From Pseudomonas bananamidigenes (GTDB lineage Bacteria; Pseudomonadota; Gammaproteobacteria; Pseudomonadales; Pseudomonadaceae), in NCBI RefSeq assembly GCF_001679645.1, contig NZ_LRUN01000008.1, positions 46,887 through 110,886 on the forward strand: 64,000 bases of DNA, written 5' to 3'. The translations under genes were made by a program, and so were the position numbers. Positions 51,019 to 62,000 of this stretch are shown piece by piece; positions within the stretch are counted from its first letter, which is position 1, and each line of letters opens with the position of its first letter. Under the pieces are notes generated by a model. That model did not search any database, was not told the origin of the DNA, and saw only the letters and a program-made list of their open reading frames with translations.

Positions 51019-52560
51019 TTACAACTTGGGCCCGGCAGCCTTGATCGCGTCGCTCACGTCGAACTTCTTGAAGTTCTCGATGAACAGACCGGCCAGAGCT
51101 TTGGCAGCTTCGTCGTACGCAGCCTTGTCAGCCCAGGTGTTGCGCGGGTTGAGCAGGTTGGTTTCGACGCCCGGTACGGCCAGCGGCACGTCCAGGTTGA
51201 TGGTGTCCAGGTGTTCGGTTTCGGCACCGACCAGTGCACCGCTCTGGATCGCTGCGATCACGGCGCGGGTGGTCGGGATGTTGAAGCGTTTGCCGACGCC
51301 GTAGCCACCACCGGTCCAGCCGGTGTTGACCAGGTAGACCTTGGAGCCGAAGCCCTTGATGCGCTTGATCAGCAGTTCAGCGTATTCGCCAGCCGGGCGC
51401 GGGAAGAACGGTGCGCCGAAGCAGGTGGAGAAGGTCGACTTGATGCCGCTGCCCGAACCCATTTCGGTCGAGCCCACCAGTGCGGTGTAGCCGGACAGGA
51501 AGTGGTAGGCCGCCTGCTCGTTGTTCAGGATCGAAACTGGCGGCAGTACGCCGGTCAGGTCGCAGGTCAGGAAGATCACAGCGTTCGGCTCGCCGCCCAG
51601 GTTCTTCTCGGAACGCTTGGCAACGTGCTCCAGCGGGTAGGCTGCGCGGCTGTTCTGGGTCAGGCTGACATCGGCGTAGTCGGCGTGCTTGGCATCATCG
51701 ATCACGACGTTTTCCAGCACGGCGCCGTGCTTGATGGCTTTCCAGATGACCGGCTCGTTCTTCTCGGACAGATCGATGCACTTGGCGTAGCAGCCGCCCT
51801 CGATGTTGAAGACAACACCTTCGCCCCAGCCGTGCTCGTCGTCACCGATCAGGTAACGGCTTTCGTCGGCGGACAGGGTGGTCTTGCCGGTACCGGACAG
51901 GCCGAAGAACAGGGTCACGTCGCCAGCTTCGCCGATGTTGGCGGCGCAGTGCATTGGCAGAACGTCGGAAGCCGGCAGCAGGAAGTTCTGCACCGAGAAC
52001 ATGGCTTTCTTCATTTCACCGGCGTAACGCATGCCGGCGATCAGCACTTTTTTCTGAGCGAAGTTGAGGATCACGCAACCATCGGAGTTGGTGCCGTCAC
52101 GCTCGGGCACGCACTCGAAGTTGGCCACGTTCAGCACTTGCCACTCTTCACGGCCGGCCGGGTTGTACCGGGCCGGGTTGATGAACAGGCAACGACCGAA
52201 CAGGTTCTGCCAGGCAGTCTGCGTGGTCATCTTCACGGCCAGGTAGTGATCTTCGGCCGCGCCTACATGCACGTGGGAAACGAAATGCTCTTGCGCGTTG
52301 TTGAACGCCTCGACGCGAGCCCACAGCGCGTCGAACTTGTCGGCCGGGAACTTGCGGTTGATCGGGCCCCAGGCGATGGCGTCCTGGGTGGAAGGCTCTT
52401 CAACGATGAAACGGTCGACTGGCGAACGGCCGGTGCGGTGACCGGTGCGAACGACCAGAGCGCCGGTATCGGCAAGCTCGCCTTCACCGCGTTTCAGGGC
52501 TTCTTTTACCAGATCATCAACACTCAGATCGGTGTACACGGCGTTATTGGCTTGCGTCAT
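51019..52560 (-). CDS. pckA: Phosphoenolpyruvate carboxykinase (ATP)
   Basis: The 513-residue enzyme makes phosphoenolpyruvate from oxaloacetate, the entry step of gluconeogenesis on organic acids. Key motifs: [14 protein letters not shown], the kinase loop [15 protein letters not shown], and [18 protein letters not shown] 52560 is preceded by GGGGAA and gives the family length. It has its own terminator. Fits with dctBD control of dicarboxylate use elsewhere in the window. Confidence 0.97.
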   Translation of the reverse strand: MTQANNAVYTDLSVDDLVKEALKRGEGELADTGALVVRTGHRTGRSPVDRFIVEEPSTQDAIAWGPINRKFPADKFDALWARVEAFNNAQEHFVSHVHVGAAEDHYLAVKMTTQTAWQNLFGRCLFINPARYNPAGREEWQVLNVANFECVPERDGTNSDGCVILNFAQKKVLIAGMRYAGEMKKAMFSVQNFLLPASDVLPMHCAANIGEAGDVTLFFGLSGTGKTTLSADESRYLIGDDEHGWGEGVVFNIEGGCYAKCIDLSEKNEPVIWKAIKHGAVLENVVIDDAKHADYADVSLTQNSRAAYPLEHVAKRSEKNLGGEPNAVIFLTCDLTGVLPPVSILNNEQAAYHFLSGYTALVGSTEMGSGSGIKSTFSTCFGAPFFPRPAGEYAELLIKRIKGFGSKVYLVNTGWTGGGYGVGKRFNIPTTRAVIAAIQSGALVGAETEHLDTINLDVPLAVPGVETNLLNPRNTWADKAAYDEAAKALAGLFIENFKKFDVSDAIKAAGPKL

Positions 52561-52741
52561 GAGGTTCCCCGTCGGCCAGTGGCCGAGTGTGCTCCAAACG
52601 TTTTGTAGTAGAAAGTCGTGCACTACTACCGCGAAAAAAGTGGGCCGAATTATGCCAGAAAAGCCCAAAAAGAGTAGGGCCCTCCCGTCGTAACGGCGTT
52701 ATTCCGTCGTTGAGCAGTGAATTTACCTGCGCTGAACCGTT

Positions 52742-53644
52742 TTAGTGCCGGGTATCTGACGGCGTCTCGACACCCGCACCCGCGAACAATTGAGCGATAT
52801 CCGCCGCATCGAACACGTAGCGCTGGTTACAGAACTGGCAATCGATCTCCACACGGCCGCCCTGCTCGGCCACCAATTGCTGCGCATCCTCCAGACCCAG
52901 GCTGACCAGCGCGTTGCCCGAGCGCTCACGGGAGCAGCTGCAGTGGAAGCGCAGTTTCTGCGCATCGAACAGCCGTACCTGCTCTTCATGGTAGAGACGA
53001 TGCAGAACCGTTTCGTTGTCCAGGCTCAACAATTCATCGGCGGTCAGGGTATTGCCCAGTGCGGTGATGTGCTGCCAGCTGGCGGCGCGTTCTTCTTCAT
53101 CTTTCAGGCGATCGGCCGGCAGTTGTTGCAGCATGAGGCCACGCGCACGACGACCATCGGCGCACAGCTTGAATCGGGTGCCGACCTGCTGGGACATGAC
53201 GAAGTAGTTGGTGAAGCAATCGGACAGGGTTTCGCCGTCCAGGTCGACGATGCCCTGATAACGCTGGCCGACCGCCGGGTCGATCGTCAGGGCCAGGACA
53301 CCGTTGGGCATCAGGTCGGCCAGGGTCGCATCCGGGCCGATCAGATCAGCCTCGTACCGCGCCAGGCCACGGATTTCACGCTCGCTGGAACATTCGATCA
53401 TCAGCAGGGGAATCGGGCCTTCGGAACGCGCCTGGAGAATCAGCAGGCCATCGAATTTCAGGGTGCCCACCAGCAGCGCCGCAGCAGCCATCAGTTCACC
53501 CAGCAGTTGCGCAACCGGCTCGGGATACGGGTGCTTGGCGAGCACCTCGGCATAGCTGCGCTCCAGCGACACCAGTTCGCCGCGTGTGTCGCTGTCATCG
53601 AAGATGAAGCGTTGGGTGTAATCGGTATCGAGGAAATCGGTCAT
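52742..53644 (-). CDS. hslO: Redox-regulated chaperone Hsp33
   Basis: The 300-residue chaperone has the C-terminal zinc switch FHCSCSRER ... [11 protein letters not shown] with four cysteines, which release zinc under oxidation to activate holdase function. It neighbours pckA and, further right, hslR, as in other pseudomonads. Confidence 0.97.
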   Translation of the reverse strand: MTDFLDTDYTQRFIFDDSDTRGELVSLERSYAEVLAKHPYPEPVAQLLGELMAAAALLVGTLKFDGLLILQARSEGPIPLLMIECSSEREIRGLARYEADLIGPDATLADLMPNGVLALTIDPAVGQRYQGIVDLDGETLSDCFTNYFVMSQQVGTRFKLCADGRRARGLMLQQLPADRLKDEEERAASWQHITALGNTLTADELLSLDNETVLHRLYHEEQVRLFDAQKLRFHCSCSRERSGNALVSLGLEDAQQLVAEQGGRVEIDCQFCNQRYVFDAADIAQLFAGAGVETPSDTRH

Positions 53645-53748
53645 AGGTCTAGGTTTCTGAATTTAATGACAAAAAGGTTACAAAGAATGAAAATTCCGCG
53701 CTTCCGGCGTCGATTTTGATGCCTGTGTTCAGCCACGGGAGGCATTTT

Positions 53749-54549
53749 ATGAACAATCCGGGTTTGTTCCAATCAAGGTGGAACCTCGGCCGGCTGGTTC
53801 TGTGCAATGCGGTGCCATTGGCACTTCTGGCTTTCTGGTTATGGCCTACGGGTCAGATGCTGTGTGTGATTTTCGACGAGTGGCTGTTCCGCTCACTCAA
53901 CACACCGCTGGCCAGCAACCCCATATGGCTCCACATATGGGCAATTGCAAGTCTGCGTCCGTTCGACATTGTCGTCGGACTGATTCTGCTGACGCTGCTG
54001 ATCAAGGGCGACTGGGTCTTCAAGGCGATTGACGTACGCCGCGCCTTCTTCGGCTTTTTCTCCATCCTGCTGCTGATGGTGGTGATTCGCGCGCTGTTTT
54101 CCAAGTTCGCCGACCACATGGGCTGGCAGCACAACAGTCCCTCCATGGTGCTCGAAGGCGCCGTCCATATGAGTGACTACTTCCCGCATCTGGAAAAGAC
54201 CTTTGAGCTGAAAGATCGCTCGAGTCAGAGCTTTCCCGGTGACCATGCTTCGGTGTTGCTGATCTGGGCTTTGTTCATGGGTGTGTTCAGTCGCTCGGCC
54301 GGACAGTTCCTGACAGTCTGGGGCCTGGCGCTGCTGTTCATGCTGCCGCGTTTGGTGGCCGGTGCGCACTGGGGCCAGGACGATTACATCGGCGGCATGC
54401 TGCTGGCGGTATGGGCACTGGGGTGGGGTTACTACACGCCGTTTGCCTATCACGCGGCAAACTTCTGGTTGAAGGTCACCGCGCCGATTTTTGCTTTTCT
54501 GGGCAAGCTGCCATTGGTTTCGCGGATGAGTGTGGTGGCGCTCCGATAA
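53749..54549 (+). CDS. PAP2 family membrane phosphatase
   Basis: A 266-residue protein with about six membrane segments and the PAP2 motifs KDRSSQSFPGDHASV and RLVAGAHWGQDDYIGG holding catalytic His residues. It probably acts on lipid phosphates in the inner membrane, like PgpB/LpxT-type enzymes. ATG 53749 is preceded by GGGAGG; an upstream in-frame ATG at 53716 has no such site. Confidence 0.8.
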   Translation: MNNPGLFQSRWNLGRLVLCNAVPLALLAFWLWPTGQMLCVIFDEWLFRSLNTPLASNPIWLHIWAIASLRPFDIVVGLILLTLLIKGDWVFKAIDVRRAFFGFFSILLLMVVIRALFSKFADHMGWQHNSPSMVLEGAVHMSDYFPHLEKTFELKDRSSQSFPGDHASVLLIWALFMGVFSRSAGQFLTVWGLALLFMLPRLVAGAHWGQDDYIGGMLLAVWALGWGYYTPFAYHAANFWLKVTAPIFAFLGKLPLVSRMSVVALR

Positions 54550-54562
54550 AACGATGCGCCTG

Positions 54563-54617
54563 AAAAGATCGCGGTTTGCGGCGCTCCTTCGGGAGCGCAT
54601 GCAGACTGCGATCTTTT
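54563..54617. terminator. Long bidirectional hairpin between convergent genes
   Basis: Outer arms AAAAGATCGC / GCGATCTTTT and an inner GCGCTCC-TTCG-GGAGCGC stem. This is a common fluorescens-group repeat used as a terminator. Confidence 0.7.
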
Positions 54618-55023
54618 ATTCATTGCCACTGTTCCCACGAAATTTAAACAAATCGCGCCGCTGCTTTTTACTCGGCTTGCCATCGGTCGTCACACCCAAC
54701 GCCCCGGCCTTGCGCATCGCCGCAGCGGCTTCACGCTTGGCGATACTGGCGTCGGTTTCCGCATACAGCGTCTGAGCTTCCGGCGCGCCGCGACGCACGA
54801 TCGACAGGGCTTGCACCACTACGGTCTTCTCATCGAAGCCGGTACGAATTTCCAATTCATCACCGATGCGTGGCTCTTTGCCAGGCTTGCAGCGCTCCCC
54901 TCGACAATGCACCTTGCCGCTTTCAATAGCGGCTTTGGCCAAGGCACGGGTCTTGAAAAAGCGTGCAGCCCACAGCCATTTATCGAGACGGACCTTGTCG
55001 TCCTCTTCGCTTTTTTGTGCCAT
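54616..55023 (-). CDS. hslR: Heat shock protein 15 (S4-domain RNA-binding)
   Basis: The 135-residue basic protein begins with an S4 domain (VRLDKWLWAARFFKTRALAK) and ends in a Lys/Arg-rich tail. Hsp15 binds stalled 50S subunits carrying nascent chains and helps recycle them. Convergent with the PAP2 gene. Confidence 0.95.
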   Translation of the reverse strand: MAQKSEEDDKVRLDKWLWAARFFKTRALAKAAIESGKVHCRGERCKPGKEPRIGDELEIRTGFDEKTVVVQALSIVRRGAPEAQTLYAETDASIAKREAAAAMRKAGALGVTTDGKPSKKQRRDLFKFRGNSGNE

Positions 55024-55241
55024 GGAATTTCCTCATTCTGAAATATTGATGAACTGTACTACCGTTTCTGTCGTGCCATGAATTGTGCTGTCCCGGATTA
55101 CAATCCACACATTCCGGGATGTGTTTGATAAGGCGCAAATTCCGGCCGCAGATATCTGTCGCCTTTTATCCATTATTCTGCGTGAATACCGCGGATGCGG
55201 CTCCCTGCGGGCCGATCGGCTTTCACCGGTTGAGCATTTTT

Positions 55242-55721
55242 TTGAAGACATTTGACCATTTGACCGTTGTCGGTCTGCGCGAGTGGGTGGCGCTCCCGGA
55301 TCTGGGAGTCGCAGGCCTTCGGGCAAAAATCGACACCGGCGCCAGCACCTCCAGCCTGCATGCCACCGACATCGAACCGTTCGAACGGGACGGCGAGAAG
55401 TGGGTGCGTTTCACCGCGCATCTGGGCACGGTGGTGCAGTTGCGTCACCGGCGTTGCGAAGCGCCGCTGGTGACCCGCAAGACCATCAAGAGCTCCAACG
55501 GCCAGGCCCAGGTGCGCTACGTGATCAGCACCACACTGGCCCTCGGTGACCGGGTATGGCCGGTGGAGTTCACCCTCGCCTGCCGCAAGTCCATGCGCTA
55601 TCGCCTGTTGCTCGGTTCAAAAGCCCTGATCGACGGCCAGCTGGTGGTCAATCCGGGCATCAAGTATGTACAAGACAAGCCGGTGTTCCCGGTATCTACC
55701 TCCTCCACAGGTGTTGCATGA
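55242..55721 (+). CDS. rimB: Retropepsin-like zinc protease RimB
   Basis: The 159-residue protein has the retropepsin motif [13 protein letters not shown] and family ends [13 protein letters not shown] and [17 protein letters not shown] take TTG 55242 ([14 protein letters not shown]) with TTGAGC upstream as start, since homologues begin there; the frame is open to 55083. In P. fluorescens, RimB works with RimK in glutamylation of ribosomal protein S6. It overlaps rimK by 4 nt. I could not identify rimA upstream. Confidence 0.8.
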   Translation: MKTFDHLTVVGLREWVALPDLGVAGLRAKIDTGASTSSLHATDIEPFERDGEKWVRFTAHLGTVVQLRHRRCEAPLVTRKTIKSSNGQAQVRYVISTTLALGDRVWPVEFTLACRKSMRYRLLLGSKALIDGQLVVNPGIKYVQDKPVFPVSTSSTGVA

Positions 55722-56623
55722 AGATCGCTGTGCTGTCGCGCAATCCGCGTCTGTATTCCACCCGCCGTCTGGTCGAAGCCGGAACCGAACGCGGGCATGA
55801 AATGGTCGTGATCGATACCTTGCGCGCCTACATGAACATCGCCAGCCACAAGCCGCAGATCCACTATCGCGGCAAACCGCTGGAAGGTTTCGATGCAGTG
55901 ATTCCGCGGATCGGTGCATCGGTCACGTTCTATGGTTGCGCGGTGCTGCGTCAGTTCGAAATGATGGGGGTTTTTCCCCTCAACGAATCGGTAGCCATCG
56001 CCCGCTCCCGGGACAAGCTGCGTTCGCTGCAACTGTTGTCACGTCGCGGGATCGGCCTGCCGGTGACCGGCTTCGCCCACTCGCCCGACGACATTCCCGA
56101 CCTGATCGACATGGTCAACGGCGCGCCGCTGGTGATCAAGGTGCTCGAGGGCACCCAGGGCATCGGCGTGGTTCTGTGCGAAACCGCGACGGCGGCGGAG
56201 TCGGTGATCGAGGCGTTCATGGGCCTGAAGCAGAACATCATGGTGCAGGAATACATCAAGGAAGCGGGCGGTGCGGACATCCGCTGTTTCGTGGTCGGCG
56301 ACAAGGTGATTGCGGCGATGAAACGCCAGGCCAAGCCGGGGGAATTCCGCTCCAACCTGCACCGGGGGGGCAGTGCCAGCCTGATCAAGATCACCCCGGA
56401 AGAGCGCATGACCGCGCTGCGCGCCGCCAAGGTGATGGGCCTGACGGTCGCAGGCGTGGATATCCTGCGCTCCAATCACGGACCGCTGGTGATGGAGGTG
56501 AACTCGTCGCCGGGTCTGGAAGGCATCGAAACCACCACCGGCAAAAACGTGGCAGGGATCATCATCGAGCACCTCGAAAAGAACGGTGGCCCGAACATGA
56601 CCCGCACCAAGGGCAAAGGATAA
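55718..56623 (+). CDS. rimK: Ribosomal protein S6 glutamate ligase RimK
   Basis: The 301-residue ATP-grasp ligase adds glutamates to the C-terminus of S6. Motifs: [53 protein letters not shown] and [15 protein letters not shown]. Length equals E. coli RimK. ATG 55718 overlaps the rimB TGA. Confidence 0.95.
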   Translation: MKIAVLSRNPRLYSTRRLVEAGTERGHEMVVIDTLRAYMNIASHKPQIHYRGKPLEGFDAVIPRIGASVTFYGCAVLRQFEMMGVFPLNESVAIARSRDKLRSLQLLSRRGIGLPVTGFAHSPDDIPDLIDMVNGAPLVIKVLEGTQGIGVVLCETATAAESVIEAFMGLKQNIMVQEYIKEAGGADIRCFVVGDKVIAAMKRQAKPGEFRSNLHRGGSASLIKITPEERMTALRAAKVMGLTVAGVDILRSNHGPLVMEVNSSPGLEGIETTTGKNVAGIIIEHLEKNGGPNMTRTKGKG

Positions 56624-56632
56624 ATAAACAGC

Positions 56633-56700
56633 AGCGAGCTACGAGCTGCATGAGGCGAGTAAAATCCGCTTTTGCTTGCAGCTCAAAGCTTGCAGCTCGG
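56633..56700. repeat. Short repeat cluster after rimK
   Basis: GCTTGCAGCTC occurs at 56674 and 56688, 14 bp apart, with inverted GAGCTACGAGCTGC just before. Probably a REP-type extragenic element and terminator between convergent genes. Confidence 0.45.
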
Positions 56701-56708
56701 GGCTGCTT

Positions 56709-58022
56709 TCAAACGGCATCCCTTGGCAGCATCAATCCCAGCGGCAACCGCACCCGCGCCTCCAGACCACCACCGGATCGGTTGCGCAGCTCGACATTGC
56801 CACCGTGCATCGATGCAATCCGCTTCACGATCGCCAGGCCCAGCCCGGTGCCCTTCCCGCCTCGTGCGCGATCACCACGGGTGAAAGGGTTGAAGATCGC
56901 CTCGAGCTCCGACGGATCGATCCCCGCCCCACGGTCCATCACGCTCAACACCACATACGGCGCACTGTTGTCACCCGACACGTAGGCCGCGACTTCGACG
57001 CTGCCGCCCGCATGGTTCAAGGCATTGCCGATCAGGTTGTTCAGCAGGCGTTTCATCGACACCCGGCGCAGCGGAAACGGCTGGATCGGTTCCAGACGCA
57101 AGCGCACCTTTTCCTCACTCTGGTTGTACGGCGCTGCGACCTCACGCACCAGATCGCTCAGATCAACTTCCTCCACCGACTCGTCACGACCATCACGAAT
57201 GAACGCGAGGAACTGATCGAGAATCGCGTCCATGTCTTCGATGTCACGCACCATGTCGTCGGTCAGGTCGGTGCGGTCGCCCATCAACTCCAGCGAGAGC
57301 CGCAGCCGCGTCAGCGGCGTGCGCAAGTCGTGGGAAACACCGGCCAGCATCAGCTCGCGCTCACGCCCGGCCTGTTCGACGTCTTCGGCCATCTGGTTGA
57401 AGGCGCGATACACCTCGGTCATTTCGCTGGGCGTATCACTGATCGGCAGACGTACGCTACGGCCCTGTCCCAGTTGCCGCGCCGCATAAACAAGGCGCTT
57501 CAAAGGCTGGTTGAGCTGGCTGACGAAAATCCATGCCGACGCGGTCGAGAGCAAACCGATGGCGAGGAACCAGCCGAGCACGTTCCAGATTTTCTGGCCG
57601 CGCAACGGATGCGGATACAGCGGCACTTTCAGCCAGCCATCACCGAGGCTTGGCGCACGCACCCACAGTGCCGGCGGTGAATGCATGCGCAGCCGGACTT
57701 CGGTATCGGCCCCCAGTTCCGCCTGCATCTGCCGCTGATAGATTTCGCTGTAGGGCCAGTGCTGTTCACCTTCCGGCACGCCTGCACCAATCACCCGGAT
57801 CAGGGTCGCGGCATCGGCGATCTTCGCGCGGTTTTCTTCATCGGCCGCCCAATAGGCACGCAGCGTCAGGGCGACGCCGTGACTGTACTGACGATCAACC
57901 AGCACGTCCTCGTTCATCAGCAGATAAACCAGGGTCAGGGCCTTGGAGAACAATACGACGATGAGCACCAGCCAGAGGGTGCGGGAGAAAAAGCTTTGGG
58001 GGAACCAGACAGGGGTTTTCAT
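56709..58022 (-). CDS. amgS: Envelope-stress sensor kinase AmgS (EnvZ-like)
   Basis: The 437-residue kinase has two membrane segments (about 13-32 and 155-175), a periplasmic sensor, HAMP, HisKA with His in GVSHDLRTPLTRLRLSLEL, and HATPase (NLIGNALNHAG, GKGTGLGLAIVKRI). It resembles EnvZ and, by gene order, the AmgS kinase of the P. aeruginosa aminoglycoside-stress system. Its regulator gene lies 112 nt upstream, separated by a REPIN. Confidence 0.9.
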   Translation of the reverse strand: MKTPVWFPQSFFSRTLWLVLIVVLFSKALTLVYLLMNEDVLVDRQYSHGVALTLRAYWAADEENRAKIADAATLIRVIGAGVPEGEQHWPYSEIYQRQMQAELGADTEVRLRMHSPPALWVRAPSLGDGWLKVPLYPHPLRGQKIWNVLGWFLAIGLLSTASAWIFVSQLNQPLKRLVYAARQLGQGRSVRLPISDTPSEMTEVYRAFNQMAEDVEQAGRERELMLAGVSHDLRTPLTRLRLSLELMGDRTDLTDDMVRDIEDMDAILDQFLAFIRDGRDESVEEVDLSDLVREVAAPYNQSEEKVRLRLEPIQPFPLRRVSMKRLLNNLIGNALNHAGGSVEVAAYVSGDNSAPYVVLSVMDRGAGIDPSELEAIFNPFTRGDRARGGKGTGLGLAIVKRIASMHGGNVELRNRSGGGLEARVRLPLGLMLPRDAV

Positions 58023-58039
58023 GGATAACCGCTACGCGC

Positions 58040-58126
58040 TTGCAGGAGCGAGCAATGCTCGCATATTGCAGATGGCGAGTCTGTTGGCGCAGCGCTTCGC
58101 GCTTGCCTCCAGACCCGCTCCTGCAA
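58040..58126. repeat. REPIN between amgR and amgS
   Basis: Arms TTGCAGGAGCG (58040-58050) and CGCTCCTGCAA (58116-58126) flank REP-like sequence. It fills nearly all of the gap inside the two-component operon. Confidence 0.75.
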
Positions 58127-58134
58127 ATCAGCCG

Positions 58135-58875
58135 TCACTTGGTGGAGTTGCCATCCGGCACGAATACATAACCCACGCCCCAGACGGTCTGGATGTAGCG
58201 CGGCTTGGACGGATCGGGTTCGATCATCCGGCGCAGACGGGAAATCTGCACGTCGATGGAGCGCTCCAGGGCATCCCACTCCCGGCCACGGGCCAGGTTC
58301 ATCAGTTTGTCGCGGGTCAGCGGCTGACGAGCGTTCATCACCAAAGCCTTGAGCACCGCAAACTCACCGGTGGTGAGCATGTGTACTTCGTCACCGCGCT
58401 TGAGTTCGCGGGTGGCCAGGGACAGCACATAGTCGCCGAACGTGACGTTTTCCTCTTCACTGCCCGGCGCACCCGGCACCGGTGCAGCCTGACGGCGCAG
58501 CACGGCCTTGACGCGGGCCATCAACTCGTCCGGGTTGAACGGCTTGGCCAGGTAGTCGTCGGCGCCCAGTTCCAGGCCCTTGATCCGGCTCAGTTCGTCG
58601 CCCTTGGCGGTGAGCATGATGATCGGGATCTGGTTGTTCGCGCCACGCAGGCGACGGCAGGCGGTCAGGCCGTCTTCGCCCGGCAGCATCAAATCAAGAA
58701 CGACCAGGTTGAATACTTCACGAGACAGCAGACGATCCATCTGCTCGGTGTTCGGTACGGCGCGGGCACGGTAGCCCTTGCTGACGAAGAAGCGTTCCAG
58801 CAGGCTGCTCAGCCCAGGATCGTCGTCAACAATAAGAATTTTTTCGCCTTCAGCAGTTTGTGCAGTGCTGCTCAT
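58135..58875 (-). CDS. amgR: Response regulator AmgR (OmpR-like)
   Basis: The 246-residue regulator has a receiver domain (Asp in LVVLDLMLPGEDG) and an OmpR winged-helix domain (LTRDKLMNLARGREWDALER, YIQTVWGVGYVF). It answers AmgS and controls envelope-stress functions. First gene of the operon; promoter in 58876-59236. Confidence 0.93.
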   Translation of the reverse strand: MSSTAQTAEGEKILIVDDDPGLSSLLERFFVSKGYRARAVPNTEQMDRLLSREVFNLVVLDLMLPGEDGLTACRRLRGANNQIPIIMLTAKGDELSRIKGLELGADDYLAKPFNPDELMARVKAVLRRQAAPVPGAPGSEEENVTFGDYVLSLATRELKRGDEVHMLTTGEFAVLKALVMNARQPLTRDKLMNLARGREWDALERSIDVQISRLRRMIEPDPSKPRYIQTVWGVGYVFVPDGNSTK

Positions 58876-59236
58876 TGGATGCTCCTTTTAGCTCGGCGCG
58901 CATTATGGCGTAGCTGCCGTTATACGCACCGTGTGCATTGTTAGCAGATTTTTCCTTCACTGCCAGAAAACCGGGGCTTGAGCCTACAGACCGTGTCGCC
59001 CCCGAATGACAGAACGCCGGTTATAATGCGCGGCCTTTTGAGTCAGGCAACGTCTGAATCGTTACCGCAGGTGGCCGCCCTTTATTTTCATGGGCGTCGC
59101 AGTAATTGTTCGATTTCACGGGTCAACGGAATGCCTTTTGACCCAGGCAGCGGCCGTGAGCGAGCCGCCCCACCAGACTCCGGGCCTTCATTTACGTGCC
59201 TGCGAGCCTGCTTTTCACAATTTGTCAGGTGGTTTT
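58876..59236. other. 361-nt gap: divergent amgR and tex promoters
   Basis: A good -10 (TATAAT at 59022-59027) faces tex, leaving a leader of about 200 nt. The -35 is weak. No coding sequence seen. The amgR promoter should be near 58890-58930 on the other strand. Confidence 0.5.
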
Positions 59237-61561
59237 ATGGACAGCATCAACAGCCGCATCGCCGAGGAACTCGGCGTACGCCCGCAACAGGTCGAAGCGG
59301 CCGTCGCGCTACTCGATGAAGGCTCGACAGTTCCCTTCATCGCCCGTTACCGGAAAGAAGTGACCGGCAGCCTCGATGACACTCAACTGCGTCATCTGGA
59401 AGAGCGTCTGCGCTACCTGCGAGAACTCGACGAACGGCGCATCAGTATCCTCGCCAGCATTCAGGAGCAGGGAAAACTCACCCCTGAACTGGAGCGCGAA
59501 ATCAAACTCGCCGACACCAAGACCCGCCTCGAAGACTTGTACCTGCCGTACAAGCAGAAACGCCGCACCAAGGGCCAGATCGCCCTGGAAGCCGGCCTCG
59601 GCGAGCTGGCCGACGGCCTGTTCAACGACCCGAACCTGACCCCGGAAACCGAAGCCGCGCGCTTCATCAACGCCGAAAAAGGCGTGGCGGACATCAAGGC
59701 TGCACTGGAAGGCGCCAAGTACATCCTCATGGAGCGTTTTGCCGAAGACGCCAACCTGCTGGAAAAACTGCGCAACTATTTGAAGCAGGAAGCCACCCTC
59801 AGTGCCCGCGTGATCGCCGGCAAGGAAGAGGAAGGCGCCAAGTTCCGCGATTACTTCGAACACGACGAGCCGCTGAAAGGCGTGCCGTCGCACCGCGCGC
59901 TGGCGATTTTCCGTGGCCGCAATGAAGGCATCCTCAGTTCTGCGCTGAAAGTCGGCGAAGAACTGCCGGGCACTTTGCACCCGTGCGAAGGCATGATCGG
60001 CCAGCACGTCGGCATCCAGAACCAGAACCGTCCGGCCGACAAGTGGCTGAGTGAAGTGGTGCGCTGGACCTGGAAGGTCAAGCTCTACACCCACCTGGAA
60101 ACCGACCTGCTGGGCGAACTGCGCGACGGCGCCGAAGCCGAAGCGATCAACGTTTTCGCCCACAACCTGCATGACCTGCTGCTGGCCGCTCCGGCCGGTC
60201 CACGGGCTACCCTGGGCCTCGACCCGGGCCTGCGCACCGGCTGCAAGGTCGCGGTGGTCGACGCCACCGGCAAGCTGCTGGATCACACAACCGTCTACCC
60301 ACACGTACCGCACAACAAATGGGACCAGACCATCGCGATTCTGGCCGCCCTGTGCGCCAAGCACTCGGTTGACCTGATCGCCATCGGCAACGGCACCGCC
60401 AGCCGTGAAACCGACAAGCTGGCCATCGAGCTGATCAAAAAATATCCAGCCATGAAAATGACCAAAGTCATGGTCTCCGAAGCCGGCGCATCGGTGTATT
60501 CGGCATCGGAGCTGGCAGCCAGAGAATTCCCTGATCTGGATGTGTCGATCCGTGGCGCTGTTTCCATCGCCCGTCGCCTGCAAGACCCGCTGGCCGAACT
60601 GGTGAAGATCGATCCGAAATCCATCGGTGTCGGCCAGTACCAGCACGACGTGTCGCAACTGAAACTGGCGCGCGGCCTGGATGCCGTGGTCGAAGACTGC
60701 GTGAACGCCGTGGGCGTGGACGTGAATACCGCGTCGGTGGCGCTGCTGGCGCGGATCTCCGGCCTCAATGCGACCCTGGCGCAGAACATCGTGACTCACC
60801 GTGACGAAAACGGCGCGTTCAAGACTCGCGCCGCGCTGAAGAAAGTCGCGCGTCTGGGCGAGAAAACCTTCGAACAGGCCGCCGGCTTCCTGCGCGTGAT
60901 GAACGGCGACAACCCGCTGGACGCTTCGGCCGTTCACCCGGAAGCCTATCCGCTGGTGCAACGCATCGCCGCCGAAACCGACCGCGACATCCGCTCGCTG
61001 ATCGGCGACGCCGGGTTCCTCAAGCGTCTGGACCCGAAGAAATTCACCGACGAGACCTTCGGTCTGCCAACCGTCACCGACATCCTGCAGGAACTGGAAA
61101 AACCGGGCCGCGACCCGCGTCCGGAGTTCAAGACCGCCGAGTTCCAGGAAGGCGTCGAGGACCTGAAAGACCTGCAACCGGGGATGATCCTCGAAGGCGT
61201 GGTGACCAACGTGACCGCGTTCGGTGCGTTCGTCGACATTGGCGTTCACCAGGACGGTCTGGTGCACATCTCGGCGCTGTCGGAGAAGTTCATCAAGGAC
61301 CCACGCGAAGCGGTGAAGGCCGGTGACGTGGTGAAAGTGAAGGTCATGGAAGTCGACATCCCGCGCAAACGCGTCGGCCTGTCGATGCGCATGAGCGACA
61401 CCCCGGGCGAGAAAGTCGACGGTGCCCGCGGCTCGCGTCCGGGCTCGGCGCCACGCCAGTCGCAGGGTTCGGCTCCACGCAAGGAAAGCGCCCCGGCTGC
61501 CCCGGCGAACAACGCCATGGCCTCGCTGTTCGCCAACGCCAAGCAGTTGAAGAAACGCTGA
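59237..61561 (+). CDS. tex: Transcription accessory protein Tex
   Basis: The 774-residue nucleic-acid-binding protein begins [14 protein letters not shown] after AGGTGG. Parts: helical N-domain, YqgF-like RNase H fold ([16 protein letters not shown]), helix-hairpin-helix ([12 protein letters not shown]), and a C-terminal S1 domain ([20 protein letters not shown]) with a Ser/Pro-rich tail. It is essential or stress-linked in several bacteria. The frame is open to 59090, but the chosen start matches the family. A thioesterase gene overlaps its stop. Confidence 0.95.
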   Translation: MDSINSRIAEELGVRPQQVEAAVALLDEGSTVPFIARYRKEVTGSLDDTQLRHLEERLRYLRELDERRISILASIQEQGKLTPELEREIKLADTKTRLEDLYLPYKQKRRTKGQIALEAGLGELADGLFNDPNLTPETEAARFINAEKGVADIKAALEGAKYILMERFAEDANLLEKLRNYLKQEATLSARVIAGKEEEGAKFRDYFEHDEPLKGVPSHRALAIFRGRNEGILSSALKVGEELPGTLHPCEGMIGQHVGIQNQNRPADKWLSEVVRWTWKVKLYTHLETDLLGELRDGAEAEAINVFAHNLHDLLLAAPAGPRATLGLDPGLRTGCKVAVVDATGKLLDHTTVYPHVPHNKWDQTIAILAALCAKHSVDLIAIGNGTASRETDKLAIELIKKYPAMKMTKVMVSEAGASVYSASELAAREFPDLDVSIRGAVSIARRLQDPLAELVKIDPKSIGVGQYQHDVSQLKLARGLDAVVEDCVNAVGVDVNTASVALLARISGLNATLAQNIVTHRDENGAFKTRAALKKVARLGEKTFEQAAGFLRVMNGDNPLDASAVHPEAYPLVQRIAAETDRDIRSLIGDAGFLKRLDPKKFTDETFGLPTVTDILQELEKPGRDPRPEFKTAEFQEGVEDLKDLQPGMILEGVVTNVTAFGAFVDIGVHQDGLVHISALSEKFIKDPREAVKAGDVVKVKVMEVDIPRKRVGLSMRMSDTPGEKVDGARGSRPGSAPRQSQGSAPRKESAPAAPANNAMASLFANAKQLKKR

Positions 61562-61944
61562 TGGAAATTCCGGCCGGGCTCGTCGAGAGCGCGTTTTACA
61601 AGCTGTTGGGCTGCCGCCTGCAGAGCCTGGAAACCGGGGTGGCGCAAGTCGCCCTGGTGCTGGAACCCGAACTGCGCAACCGCGGCGGCAAGCTGCACGG
61701 CGGCGCGCTGTTCAGTCTGGTCGATATCGCCATGGGGCTGGCCTGTTCCAGCACCCACGGTTTTGACCAGCAGAGCGCTACCATCGAGTGCAAGATCAAC
61801 TACATCCGCGCCGTCTCCGAAGGCGAGGTGATCTGCACGGCCCGGGTGATCCATCCGGGCCGGCGCACGCTGGTGGTCGAAGCCGACGTGATGCAGGGCG
61901 ACAAACTGGTCGCAAAAGCACAAGGCACGTTCGCTGTCCTGTAG
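61561..61944 (+). CDS. PaaI-type thioesterase
   Basis: A 127-residue hot-dog thioesterase with the motif GGKLHGGALFSLVDIAMGLAC. The ATG overlaps the tex stop (TGATG). It probably hydrolyses aryl- or acyl-CoA. The tex-thioesterase-gshA order matches what I recall of PAO1. Confidence 0.85.
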   Translation: MEIPAGLVESAFYKLLGCRLQSLETGVAQVALVLEPELRNRGGKLHGGALFSLVDIAMGLACSSTHGFDQQSATIECKINYIRAVSEGEVICTARVIHPGRRTLVVEADVMQGDKLVAKAQGTFAVL

Positions 61945-62000
61945 CTAGTCGTCATCGATTTGGGTTAATTTCGGCGCTGTGATCGCAGCGTCGAGCTTTT

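Noticed and set aside
50926..52608. 560-residue plus-strand frame over pckA
   Set aside because: Antisense shadow of pckA.
59309..61267. 652-residue minus-strand frame over tex
   Set aside because: Antisense shadow of tex.
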